Part shown: positions 36,799-45,287 of the stretch, piece after piece
How positions within the stretch are numbered: the stretch's first letter is position 1
Layout of the letters: every line of letters starts with the position of its first letter
Source of the DNA: Brachybacterium kimchii
Lineage (GTDB): Bacteria > Actinomycetota > Actinomycetes > Actinomycetales > Dermabacteraceae
Direction: 5' to 3'
NCBI RefSeq assembly: GCF_023373525.1
Contig: NZ_CP097218.1
Coordinates: forward strand, 3,162,001 to 3,226,000
DNA length: 64,000 nucleotides
Translations under genes and position numbers: made by a program
Notes under the pieces: model-generated
Database searches by the model: none
Seen by the model: only the letters and a program-made list of their open reading frames with translations
What the model was told of the DNA's origin: nothing

Positions 36799-38139
36799 GT
36801 GTTCGCAGCCATCTCGGGCTTCCTCGCGGTCGTCGTCCTCATCCTCCTGATCGTCAAGTGCAAGCTCCACCCCTTCATCGCCCTGCTCATCTCCGGCGTC
36901 GCCCTGGGCATCGTGAACGGACTGGGCAGCGTCGGATCCGTCGACGCGTTCTCGAAGGGATTCGGGGACCAGCTGTCCACGACGGGCATCGTCATCGGAC
37001 TGGGAGCCGTGATCGGCGGTCTGCTGGTCAGCAGCGGCGGTGCCGAGACGATCGCCAACGTGATCATCGGGCGGAGCCGTGCCGCACTCGTGCCGCTCGC
37101 GATCGGCCTGGTCGCGCTCGTCATCGAGCTCCCGAACCTCTTCGAAGTCACCTTCGTCCTGATGATCCCCATCGTGTTCTCGGTGGCGCGTCGGCTCGGC
37201 AAATCGGCGCTGTACGTCGCCATCCCCATGGCCGCGGGCATGATGGCCGCGCACGGCCTCATCCCACCCGGCCCCGCGACGGTCATCGCCGGGAGTGCGG
37301 TGGGTGTGGACCTGGGGCTGGTGACCCTGCTCGGCCTCCTGGTGGCCGTGCCCGTCTTCGCCAGCGGCGTCTGGCTGTTCCCGAAACTGTTCCAGAGGCA
37401 GTACCTGACCTATGAGGTCAGCGACGGCTCCGAGTTCGGTTTCGCGGAGACGCATCATGATCGCGCACCGGGGATCGTCGCCGCGCTGGCCGCGGTGCTG
37501 CTCGCCCCTCTGCTGATGGTTCTCGGAACGATCGGGAACGCGATCTTCGCCGAGGGGTCACCGGGGGCAGCCGTCGCCGGATTCATCGGCAGTCCGATCA
37601 TCGCCCTGCTGCTCGCGGCCCTGTACTCGCTCACCGTCCTCGGACTGGGCGCGGGGATGAACGCCTCGAAGGTGCTGAGCGAATCGAAGGCGAGCCTGAA
37701 GCCGGTCGTCAACGTCCTGCTGATCATCGGCGCCGGCGGCGGCCTCAAGGAGATGCTCTCCGCGATCGGGCTCAGCGACACCATCGCCGACTACACGGCG
37801 CAGTGGGCGATCCCGGTCGTCCTGCTCGCGTGGATCATCGCAGCCCTGTTCAGGATCGCCCTCGGGTCGGGGACCGTCGCAGTGACCGCGGCCGCCGGGA
37901 TCGTCGCGCCGATGGTGGCCCAGGCCGATGACGTGCACAAGGCCCTCGCCGCGCTCTCCGTGGCGACCGGCGCGATGATCTTCTCCCACGTCTCCGACGG
38001 AGCGTTCTGGCTGTTCCAGGAGTACTTCAAGCTGACGGTCCCGCAGACGCTGAAGACGTGGAGCCTGCTCGTCACGGTGCAGTCCGTCGTGGGTCTCGCG
38101 GGCCTGCTCGTGGTGGACGGGGTGGTCGCGCTGCTGTGA
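36799..38139 (+). CDS. GntP family gluconate/sugar-acid permease
   Basis: 446 residues, GTG start six bases after the pdxA2 stop. Highly hydrophobic with about 12-14 segments. FIALLISGVALGIVNGLG, ELPNLFEVTFVLMIPIVF, GLIPPGPATVIAG and FSHVSDGAFWLFQEYF are family signatures. It imports gluconate-like or four-carbon aldonic acids by proton symport. Pairing with PdxA2 points to a tetronate (threonate or erythronate). Confidence 0.9.
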   Translation: MFAAISGFLAVVVLILLIVKCKLHPFIALLISGVALGIVNGLGSVGSVDAFSKGFGDQLSTTGIVIGLGAVIGGLLVSSGGAETIANVIIGRSRAALVPLAIGLVALVIELPNLFEVTFVLMIPIVFSVARRLGKSALYVAIPMAAGMMAAHGLIPPGPATVIAGSAVGVDLGLVTLLGLLVAVPVFASGVWLFPKLFQRQYLTYEVSDGSEFGFAETHHDRAPGIVAALAAVLLAPLLMVLGTIGNAIFAEGSPGAAVAGFIGSPIIALLLAALYSLTVLGLGAGMNASKVLSESKASLKPVVNVLLIIGAGGGLKEMLSAIGLSDTIADYTAQWAIPVVLLAWIIAALFRIALGSGTVAVTAAAGIVAPMVAQADDVHKALAALSVATGAMIFSHVSDGAFWLFQEYFKLTVPQTLKTWSLLVTVQSVVGLAGLLVVDGVVALL

Positions 38140-38157
38140 CGGCGGGCGGCGCAGGCT

Positions 38158-38183
38158 GACGCCGGTCCCATGGGGCCGGCGTC
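38158..38183. terminator. Hairpin between convergent gntP and dehydrogenase genes
   Basis: GACGCCGGTCCC, two bases, GGGGCCGGCGTC: a 12-bp stem with one G-T wobble. It follows the permease stop by 18 bases and lies 67 bases from the end of the opposing gene, so it can act on either transcript. Confidence 0.6.
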
Positions 38184-38250
38184 GACCCGCGTCGCCGAGT
38201 GCCTGTCCCGGCGGGCCCTCGCCCCGCCGTGCACCCGGCCCGGCAGATGC

Positions 38251-39225
38251 TCAGGCCGACGGGCGCTTCGTCCCGCGCGGTGCGGGGCCCAGCTCGCGGA
38301 GCACCTCGCGCATGCGGGCGTAGGCCTTGTTGCGGTAGGCGATGAGCTCGGCCGTCGTCTCCTCGTCGTAGTCCTCGACGAGGCCGTGTCCGTTCTTCAG
38401 GCCCTTGCGGTCCTCGGCGACCGCGTCCTTCAGCAGCTCCGGGGTCGCCAGGCGCTCGCCGTAGGCGTCCTCGAAGGTGCGGAAGCAGTTCGCGTAGACG
38501 TCGAGCCCCGCCTGGTCGGCGATCGCGAACGGGCCGAAGAAGCCCAGGCGGAAGCCGAAGGTGGTGCGCACGATGGTGTCCACGTCGTCCACCGTCGCCA
38601 CGCCCTCCTCGACCACGCTCGTGGCCTCCTTGAGCAGGGCGTACTGCAGGCGGTTGAGGACCATCCCGGGGGTGTCGGCGACCTGGGCGCCCTCGCAGTC
38701 GGCGCGGGCCAGCAGGTCCTTGATCGCGTCGATCGCCTCCTGGGTGGTGGCCTCCCCGGCGACCAGCTCGACGCCGGGGATGAACGGCATCGGGTTGGAG
38801 AAGTGGACGGTCAGGAAGCGCTCGGGCCCGGTGATGGCGGGCGCCAGCACGTGCACGGGGATCGTCGAGGTGTTCGTGCCGATGATCGCGTCGGGGCGGG
38901 CCGCGGCGGAGATGCGGCCCAGCACCTCCTGCTTCACGGCGGGGTCCTCGAAGACGACCTCCTCGATGAAGTCGGCGTCGGCCACGGCCTCCTCGATGGT
39001 CTTCCCGGCGCTCAGGTGCGCGGCGACCGCGTCGGCGCTGCCGGCGGGCACGAGCCCCTGCTCCTCGCTCGCGCGGGCCTCGCCGAGGATCCGCTCGAGG
39101 GCGGCGTCGGCCGCCTCGACGCTCACGTCGGCGATCTGCACGGGAAGGCCGGCCATGGCCAGCACCTGAGCGATGCCTCCGCCCATGTAGCCGGCTCCGA
39201 CGACGGTCACGGTGCTGATGGTCAT
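38251..39225 (-). CDS. 3-hydroxyacyl-CoA dehydrogenase-family NAD-dependent enzyme
   Basis: 324 residues from the ATG at 39225 (AAGGAG upstream). TVTVVGAGYMGGGIAQVLAM is the NAD loop, TNTSTIPVHVLAP holds the Ser, and FLTVHFSNPMPFIPGVELV the catalytic His/Asn of the family. The C-terminal domain (DTPGMVLNRLQYALLKEA) completes a standard-length enzyme. Relatives include 3-hydroxybutyryl-CoA, L-carnitine and L-gulonate 3-dehydrogenases; its place in a sugar-acid island with a set-A operator suggests a non-CoA hydroxy acid. Substrate not fixed by sequence. Confidence 0.85.
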   Translation of the reverse strand: MTISTVTVVGAGYMGGGIAQVLAMAGLPVQIADVSVEAADAALERILGEARASEEQGLVPAGSADAVAAHLSAGKTIEEAVADADFIEEVVFEDPAVKQEVLGRISAAARPDAIIGTNTSTIPVHVLAPAITGPERFLTVHFSNPMPFIPGVELVAGEATTQEAIDAIKDLLARADCEGAQVADTPGMVLNRLQYALLKEATSVVEEGVATVDDVDTIVRTTFGFRLGFFGPFAIADQAGLDVYANCFRTFEDAYGERLATPELLKDAVAEDRKGLKNGHGLVEDYDEETTAELIAYRNKAYARMREVLRELGPAPRGTKRPSA

Positions 39226-39628
39226 GAGGGTGGACTCCTTCGTCTGGTGTGCGCGGCGCTCCTCCATGCGGGGTGCGCCATGCCGAGAATGCCTCGAATG
39301 ATCCTATGGGATCACTGATTGCGAGTCGCGATCAACCCCGTCTTGCGGCAGCGCTCTCTCGGCGAGCAATGCGGCTGGACTGCGCACGCGATCGAGGGGA
39401 TGGGCGTTGACGACGGGGTGTACACCCCGGTTGCCGGACGAGGTTGACGTGTCCGCGTTCACGTTGAATCCTATAGGTCACTCGGTCGTCGGAGCGTCCC
39501 GCTGCGGGCCGGGGAGAAGGGAGGCGGCCGATGCGGCCGCTCCCGGCTGCGGAGCACAGACGCCCCGCAGCACGAAGCAGGTGACAGCGCGAGGACGCGC
39601 CCCCGCGAGCGGAGAAGAGGGACGAGAG
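39226..39628. promoter_or_regulatory. Divergent region with two set-A operators
   Basis: About 400 bases between the divergent dehydrogenase and KdgT-type genes. ATCCTATGGGAT at 39301-39312 (11 of 12) lies 76 bases before the dehydrogenase start. ATCCTATAGGTC at 39468-39479 (10 of 12) faces the permease gene, 150 bases before its ATG. One site per direction suggests two separately controlled promoters. No small gene recognised. Confidence 0.6.
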
Positions 39629-40660
39629 ATGACCGCATCGACCACGACCGGCCAGACGCTGCGTTCGCCCATCTACGGCACCCTCGACAGGATCCCCGGC
39701 GGACTGATGGTGGTCCCGCTGATCCTCGGCGCGATCGTCGGCACGCTCGCACCGGGCGTCCTCGAGATCGGCAGCTTCACCACCGCCCTGTTCGCGACCC
39801 CGATGCCGATGATGGCGCTGGTCATCTTCGCCACCGGCATGCAGATCACCCCGCGCTCCGTCGGCCCGGTCGCCGGCACCACCGGAGCGATCCTGCTCGC
39901 CAAGAGCCTGATCCCCGGTCTCCTCGTCGTCGCGCTGGGATCCCTGGTCGGGGTCCAGGGCATCCTGGGGATCTCGATCCTGGCGATGCTCGCGACCTTC
40001 GACAACTCCAACGGAGGGGTCTGGATCGCATTCGCCGGCAAGTACGGGACCCGCACCGACCGCGGCGCCTACATCGCCTCCGCGCTGAACGACGGGCCCT
40101 TCTTCACGATGCTTTTCATCGGCGCTGCGGGACTCGGCTCGATCCCGCTCGAAGCGTTCGCCGCCGCGGTGATCCCGCTGGTCCTCGGCATCGTGGTGGG
40201 CAACATCGACCGCCGGTGGACGGAGGTCATGCGGCCGGTCCCCCAGATCGTCATCCCGTTCTTCGCCTTCGGGCTCGGCACCGGGATCGACCTGTCCGCA
40301 GTGCTCACGGGCGGCGTGACGGGGATCGTGCTGGGCCTGGTGGTCACCCCGTTCACCGGCGGCCTCACCTACCTCGCCTACCGGTTCCTGCTGCGCCGTG
40401 GGCGGCGCTCCGGGATCGGCTTCGCCGCGGGGACCACCGCGGGCAACTCCTTGGCGACCCCGGCGATCGTCGCCGCGGCGGACCTCCGCTTCGAGCCCTA
40501 TGTCGGCGTCGCGACCGTGCAGATCGCGACCGCCGTGCTGATCTCGGCGATCACCGCGCCCCTGGTTGCGGCGTGGGTGCTGCGCAGGAACGGCGCGCTC
40601 GACGACCCGGAGGCCGACGAGCTGCCGACGGAGGCCCAGTCCGTGACCGCGACGACCTAG
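39629..40660 (+). CDS. 2-keto-3-deoxygluconate permease (KdgT) family transporter
   Basis: 343 residues, ATG with GAAGAGGGACGAGAG upstream. About ten hydrophobic segments. PIYGTLDRIPGGLMVVPLIL at residues 14-33 and GAIVGTLAPGVLEIGSFTTA are typical of KdgT, and GFAAGTTAGNSLATPAIVAA is the conserved C-terminal motif. It imports keto-deoxy sugar acids or related anions by proton symport. Its stop codon overlaps the stop of the convergent SDR gene within the shared bases CTAG. Confidence 0.88.
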   Translation: MTASTTTGQTLRSPIYGTLDRIPGGLMVVPLILGAIVGTLAPGVLEIGSFTTALFATPMPMMALVIFATGMQITPRSVGPVAGTTGAILLAKSLIPGLLVVALGSLVGVQGILGISILAMLATFDNSNGGVWIAFAGKYGTRTDRGAYIASALNDGPFFTMLFIGAAGLGSIPLEAFAAAVIPLVLGIVVGNIDRRWTEVMRPVPQIVIPFFAFGLGTGIDLSAVLTGGVTGIVLGLVVTPFTGGLTYLAYRFLLRRGRRSGIGFAAGTTAGNSLATPAIVAAADLRFEPYVGVATVQIATAVLISAITAPLVAAWVLRRNGALDDPEADELPTEAQSVTATT

Positions 40661-41445
40661 CCGATGCGCATGCCGCCGTTGAGGTTGTAGGTGGCGCCGG
40701 TGGTGAATCCGCCCGAGGGGCCGGTGAGGAAGGCGACCAGCTCCGCCAGCTCGTCGACCGTGCCGAGCCTCCCCACGGGCGTGCGGGCGATGAACTCCTC
40801 GCGGCGCGCACCCTCGAGCGGCCCGCCCATGATGTCCGTGTCGATGTTCGCGGGGGCGATGGCGTTGACGGTCACGCCGGTCCCGGCGGTCTCCTTGGCG
40901 AGGCCGCGCACGAGGCCCTCGAGCCCCGCCTTCGACGCCGCATAGGCCGTCTTGGAGAAGTTGCCGCCGCCGTCCTGCCCGGCGGTCGAGGAGATCGCGA
41001 CGATCCGACCCAGCTGCTGGTCCAGCATGGTGGGCAGCACCCTGCGGCACAGGTGGAAGGCCCCGCCGATGTTGACGGCGAGGGTGCGGTGGAACTCGGT
41101 CGAGGACACGTCGAGGAACGCCGCCGGATTCGCGATGCCCGCGCAGCTGACGAGCGTCCCGATCGCGGGCGCCTCGGCCTCGCAGCGGGTGATCGCGGCG
41201 TCGACGCTGTCCTCATCGGCGATGTCCGCTCGGGCGGTGACGACGATCGGCGCTCCCGCACTGCGGGCCTGCTCGGCCACGTCGGCCAGTCCCTCGCCGT
41301 CGCGATCGAGGAGCGCGAGAGGCCGCCCCTCGCTCGCGAGCCGCAGGGCCACTCCGCGTCCGATGCCGCGCGCGGAGGCGGCACCCGTGACCAGGGCGGT
41401 CAGGCCCTGCACGCGGGCCTCGTCCTCCAGGGCACGCGCGGTCAC
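40657..41445 (-). CDS. Short-chain dehydrogenase/reductase
   Basis: 262 residues; I chose the GTG at 41445, which overlaps the upstream oxidase stop (GTGA). LTALVTGAASARGIGRGVAL is the cofactor loop, and SKTAYAASKAGLEGLVRG contains the Tyr-x3-Lys pair. Asp in LALLDRDGEG after strand 2 favours NAD. DTDIMGGPLEGARREEF is unusually similar to the operon's other SDR at 46798 (DTDIMGGTLTDERKAGM), so the two are paralogues. Last gene of the set-A operon; probably oxidises a polyol or hydroxy acid. Confidence 0.88.
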   Translation of the reverse strand: MTARALEDEARVQGLTALVTGAASARGIGRGVALRLASEGRPLALLDRDGEGLADVAEQARSAGAPIVVTARADIADEDSVDAAITRCEAEAPAIGTLVSCAGIANPAAFLDVSSTEFHRTLAVNIGGAFHLCRRVLPTMLDQQLGRIVAISSTAGQDGGGNFSKTAYAASKAGLEGLVRGLAKETAGTGVTVNAIAPANIDTDIMGGPLEGARREEFIARTPVGRLGTVDELAELVAFLTGPSGGFTTGATYNLNGGMRIG

Positions 41446-42731
41446 GAGCCCGACCCCTCGTCGGTCGAGGCGCCGCCGCCCTCCGGCTCCCGATGCAGCC
41501 CCACCCCGTGCCACGCCTCGGGGTAGTCGACGAACCCGCGGTCCAGCGCTCCGATGCTGGTCGCGCCGAGCTGGCCCATGGCGAGGGCGAGCTCCTCGTC
41601 GAGGATGTCGATGACGCGGGTGACGCCGCGCTCGCCGGCGGAGGCGTTCGCATACCCCCAGGCGCGGCCCACGGAGACCAGGTCGGCGCCGACGGCGATC
41701 GCCTTGGCGATGTCGTCGCCCGTGCGCACGCCGGAGTCGAAGACGACGGTCATGTCCTCGCCCACGGCGTCCACGATGCTGGGCAGCACGCTGATGGTGC
41801 TCGGCGAGGAGTCGAGCTGGCGTCCGCCGTGGTTCGACACGTAGATGCCCTGTGCGCCGACGTTCCGAGCCCGCTGGGCGTCCTCCGGCGTGAGGATCCC
41901 CTTGATGTACAGGGGGCCGTCCCACTGCCTGCGGACGTCCTCGATGCTGTCCCAGGTCAGGGTGAGGTTCGCGAGGTACTTGGCGACGAACTCCTGGTGC
42001 GAGACGGCGTTGTCGCCCTGGATCTCGCCCACCAGGTTGCGGAAGCCGATGGCCGGCGGGCGCATGACCGCGAGCGTCCAGTCCAGGTGCCGCACCGCCT
42101 CCAGGGCGTTGCGCGCGGTCACCTTGGGCGGGATCGACATGCCGTTGCGGTGGTCGCGGTAGCGCTTGCCGTTCAGGGGGACGTCGACCGTGACCACGAG
42201 GGCCTCGGCGCCGATGGCCTTCGCGCGCTGGATCAGGTTGGTGACGATCCGCTCGCTCTTGTACATGTACAGCTGGTACCAGAGCGGCCCGGTCGCGGCG
42301 TCGGCGATCTCCTCCATCGACCAGTTCGAGGCGGTGGAGATCGTGAAGGGGATGCCCGCCTTCCCGGCGGCCCGCACCGCGGGCAGCTCGCCGGTGCCGC
42401 CGATCATGCGCTGCAGCCCCAGGGGGCCCAGCACGTAGGGGCGCCGGAGCGCCATCCCGTCGACCTCGGTGGAGATGTCGACGTGCGAGATGTCGGTGAG
42501 CCAGCGGGGCCGGAATCTCACCCGGCGCAGGTCCTCCTCGTTCACGGACTTCGTGATCTCGTGGTTCGAGGCCCCGTCGATGATGTCGAAGGCCATCGTC
42601 GGCAGGCGCCGCCGCGCGAGCGCGCGGAAGTCCTCGACCGACGGGGCGGACTCGACGGGATCGACGCGCAGACCGCCCGCGGCGATCATCTTCGCGAACT
42701 CGACGGCTCCGGACAGCGGATTCTCGGGCAT
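41442..42731 (-). CDS. FMN-dependent alpha-hydroxy-acid oxidase/dehydrogenase
   Basis: 429 residues, ATG at 42731 behind GGAGGAG. The TIM-barrel FMN family signature SNHGGRQLD places the catalytic His at residue 301 with the Arg three residues later. FRPRWLTDISHVDISTEVDG, ISTASNWSMEEIADA and FDSGVRTGDDIAKAIAVGAD (FMN phosphate site) are all in order. It converts an L-2-hydroxy acid to the 2-keto acid. Length and N-terminus resemble lactate 2-monooxygenase and LldD-like proteins. Coupled to the SDR downstream; a D-specific dehydrogenase lies immediately upstream. Confidence 0.9.
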   Translation of the reverse strand: MPENPLSGAVEFAKMIAAGGLRVDPVESAPSVEDFRALARRRLPTMAFDIIDGASNHEITKSVNEEDLRRVRFRPRWLTDISHVDISTEVDGMALRRPYVLGPLGLQRMIGGTGELPAVRAAGKAGIPFTISTASNWSMEEIADAATGPLWYQLYMYKSERIVTNLIQRAKAIGAEALVVTVDVPLNGKRYRDHRNGMSIPPKVTARNALEAVRHLDWTLAVMRPPAIGFRNLVGEIQGDNAVSHQEFVAKYLANLTLTWDSIEDVRRQWDGPLYIKGILTPEDAQRARNVGAQGIYVSNHGGRQLDSSPSTISVLPSIVDAVGEDMTVVFDSGVRTGDDIAKAIAVGADLVSVGRAWGYANASAGERGVTRVIDILDEELALAMGQLGATSIGALDRGFVDYPEAWHGVGLHREPEGGGASTDEGSGS

Positions 42732-42817
42732 GTCTCCTCCTCGGATCGGGCGGCAGGGTCGGACGGCAGGGGCGGGCGGTGGCGTCGGACGGCAGGTCGG
42801 AAGGCAGGTCGGGCGGG

Positions 42818-43816
42818 TCAGGACGGGAGGGGGTCGTTCACCAGGTGCGCGGGCTCGCGGCCCTCGGCCACGGCGATCACCTCGCCGAGGGCCTCGGCGC
42901 CGGTGGCTTCCGTGAAGTCCGCGGTCCAGCACAGCGAGTGCGGGGTGAGCAGCACGTTGTCGAGCTCGAGCAGCGGGCTCGTCGTCGGCAGCGGCTCGGT
43001 CTCGAAGACGTCCAGTGCGGCCCCGGCGATGGTGCCCCCGCGCAGCGCCTCGACGAGCGCCTGCTCGTCGACGACCGCGCCGCGGGCGACGTTGATGAGG
43101 TGCCCGTCGGCCCCGAGCTCCTCGAGCTCGCGCCTGCCGATGAGGTGGCGGGTCTGCGCGTTCGAGGAGACGGTGAGGATCGCGAAGTCGCTGCGGCGCA
43201 GCAGCTCCGGCAGCTCCACCTGCTCGATGCCCTGCTCGGCGCAGAACTCGGGGCGGGGCGTGCGGTTGTAGGCGACCACCTCGAGGCCCAGCCCGCGCAG
43301 CAGGCGCACGGTCTCACGGCCGATGCCGCCGAGGCCGACCACACCGATCGTGGCGCTCGCGAGTCCGCGTCCGCGCAGCGCGGCCCGCTGCTCCCAGCGG
43401 CCCGTGCGCACCAGCTGCGACTTCAGGACGAGGTGGTGGGCGAGGGCGAACAGGAGGGTCAGTGCGGCGTGGGCCATCGGTACGCGCAGGCCCGTGGGCG
43501 CGTTGGTCACCGGGATCCCGCGGGCCGCGCAGGCGGCGAGGTCGACCTGGTCGAAGCCCGCCCCGAAGCGCGCGACGTGCTTGATCGTCGTGTCCTCGCC
43601 CAGCTGCTCCGTGCCGAAGGGGGATTCGCCCATCAGCAGCACCGCGTCGAACCCGCGCAGCGCCTCGGCCGTGAGCTCGTGCTGGGCGACGTCGATCGGC
43701 GACCACTCGATGCCGTGCTCGGCGAGCGAGCCCAGACCGATGTCGCCGTGGATCGTGCGGCCTGATGCGTCGATGCCCTCGGCGGCGACGGCGAGACGCC
43801 AGGGTGTGCTGCTCAT
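42818..43816 (-). CDS. D-2-hydroxyacid dehydrogenase (phosphoglycerate-dehydrogenase-like)
   Basis: 332 residues with the full catalytic set: Arg in HLINVARGAVVDE, Glu in DVFETEPLP and His in LLTPHSLCW. The NAD loop is TIGVVGLGGIGRETVRLL. It interconverts a 2-keto acid and a D-2-hydroxy acid. With the FMN oxidase next door it could invert the stereochemistry of a hydroxy acid or channel a keto acid. AGGAGG precedes the ATG; a 9-bp tandem repeat lies immediately upstream of that site. Confidence 0.9.
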   Translation of the reverse strand: MSSTPWRLAVAAEGIDASGRTIHGDIGLGSLAEHGIEWSPIDVAQHELTAEALRGFDAVLLMGESPFGTEQLGEDTTIKHVARFGAGFDQVDLAACAARGIPVTNAPTGLRVPMAHAALTLLFALAHHLVLKSQLVRTGRWEQRAALRGRGLASATIGVVGLGGIGRETVRLLRGLGLEVVAYNRTPRPEFCAEQGIEQVELPELLRRSDFAILTVSSNAQTRHLIGRRELEELGADGHLINVARGAVVDEQALVEALRGGTIAGAALDVFETEPLPTTSPLLELDNVLLTPHSLCWTADFTEATGAEALGEVIAVAEGREPAHLVNDPLPS

Positions 43817-43826
43817 GGGAGCCTCC

Positions 43827-43880
43827 TGGTGGAAGTGGTGGAAGTGGTGGAAGTGGTGGGAGTGGTGGGGTTGGTGGGAG
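43827..43880. repeat. 9-bp tandem repeat upstream of the D-2-hydroxyacid dehydrogenase
   Basis: Six consecutive 9-base units of TGGTGGAAG type (first three identical, last three with one or two changes). On the transcript this is a C/A-rich, G-free stretch ending directly at the AGGAGG of the dehydrogenase gene. It lies outside both coding regions. Confidence 0.85.
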
Positions 43881-43898
43881 CGGCAGGTGCGGGGGCGA

Positions 43899-45230
43899 TC
43901 ATGCGGCCGCCGCCTCCGAGGCCTCGGCCGCCGCGCGCTGCGGGATCGGACGGCGGATCAGCAGCCCGAAGAACAGGGCGCCGCAGGCCGCGATCACCCC
44001 GGCGAGCACGAACGAGGGCGAGTAGCTCCCGGTGGCGTCGAAGACCATGCCGGTGATCACCGGGGCGAGCGCGCCGCCGAAGTAGCCGCCGAAGTTCATG
44101 ATGCCCCCGAACCGGGCCGCGTAGGCGTCGGGCACGATGTCCGAGGTCACGGCCCAGGCCTGCGCCTGCACGAGCGCGATGAGGCCCAGAGCGAGGCTGA
44201 GGACGACCAGGGCCAGGGCGAGCGTGTGCACCAGCGGCACCAGGCACAGCAGCACGCCGATCGCGAGCGAGGCGATCACGAGCACGACCCGCTTGGAGGC
44301 GAGCGGGCTGCGGCCGCGGCGGGCGAGGACCAGGGTGATGCGCCCGCCGAAGATCGCGCCGAGCGCGGCGACGACGTACGGGATCGCCGCGACCCCGCCG
44401 GTCCCGGCGATGGAGACGCCCAGGGAGTGCTGGAGGAACAGCGGCAGGAAGGTGATGAAGATGTTCCAGATCCAGATCGACGTGAAGAAGCCGAGCATCA
44501 TGCCCCAGGTCTGGCGGAACGTGAACAGCTTCAGCCAGGGGATCCTCTCGGCGTCGGCCGATTCGACGGCGTCCCGGCCCGCGAGGATGTGCCGGTACTC
44601 CTCGTCGGAGAGGTGTTTGGCGTGCTCGGGGGAGCGGTAGAACGCCCAGAAGGCGGCGGCGAGCACGATGCCCGCGACGCCCAGGGCCAGGAACATCGCG
44701 CGCCAGCCGAAGGCGAGCATGAGCACCGTGAGCACGGGCGGCGCGATCGCCGAGCCCCACTTCGATCCCGAGTCCCAGATGCCGGCGGCCTGACCGCGCT
44801 CGGAGCGCGGGAACCAGTGGGTGGAGATCTTCGAGCTGTTGGGCGAGTTCGGGGATTCGCCGATGCCCAGCAGCACGCGGAACAGCAGGAAATGACCGAG
44901 CGTGTGGCCGGCCGCCATGAGCGCGGAGGCGATCGACCAGATGCCCACGGCCAGGAAGTACATGCGGCGCGGGCCGACCTTGTCGATCAGGTACCCCACC
45001 GGCAGCTGGCAGATCGCGTAGGTCCAGGAGAACACGCTGCCCATCAGGCCGATGTCGGTCTGGGTGAGCCCCAGCTCGTCGATCATGTGCGGTGCGGCGA
45101 TGGAGACCGACGCGCGGTCCATGTAGTTCAGGACCCCGGCCAGCAGCAGCCAGATCAGCACGAAGTAGCGGAGGTTGCGGACTTTCCTGTGGTCCCGCGC
45201 GCGGCGGGCGTCCTCGGCGTCGAGGCTCAT
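43899..45230 (-). CDS. MFS transporter, anion:cation symporter type
   Basis: 443 residues, twelve helices. LIWLLLAGVLNYMDRASVSI in helix 1, GYLIDKVGPRRMYFLAVG in the first loop and RVLLGIGESPNSPNSSKIS are typical of hexuronate/galactonate (ExuT/DgoT-like) importers. Central loop EEYRHILAGRDAVESADAER. Located between another MFS gene and the dehydrogenases of the set-A operon; sequence suggests a sugar-acid substrate. Confidence 0.88.
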   Translation of the reverse strand: MSLDAEDARRARDHRKVRNLRYFVLIWLLLAGVLNYMDRASVSIAAPHMIDELGLTQTDIGLMGSVFSWTYAICQLPVGYLIDKVGPRRMYFLAVGIWSIASALMAAGHTLGHFLLFRVLLGIGESPNSPNSSKISTHWFPRSERGQAAGIWDSGSKWGSAIAPPVLTVLMLAFGWRAMFLALGVAGIVLAAAFWAFYRSPEHAKHLSDEEYRHILAGRDAVESADAERIPWLKLFTFRQTWGMMLGFFTSIWIWNIFITFLPLFLQHSLGVSIAGTGGVAAIPYVVAALGAIFGGRITLVLARRGRSPLASKRVVLVIASLAIGVLLCLVPLVHTLALALVVLSLALGLIALVQAQAWAVTSDIVPDAYAARFGGIMNFGGYFGGALAPVITGMVFDATGSYSPSFVLAGVIAACGALFFGLLIRRPIPQRAAAEASEAAAA

Positions 45231-45287
45231 GGGGACCTTCTCGGGGGGAGGCGGAGCGGCGATGCTCCGGGGGTGGTGGTCGCGCCG

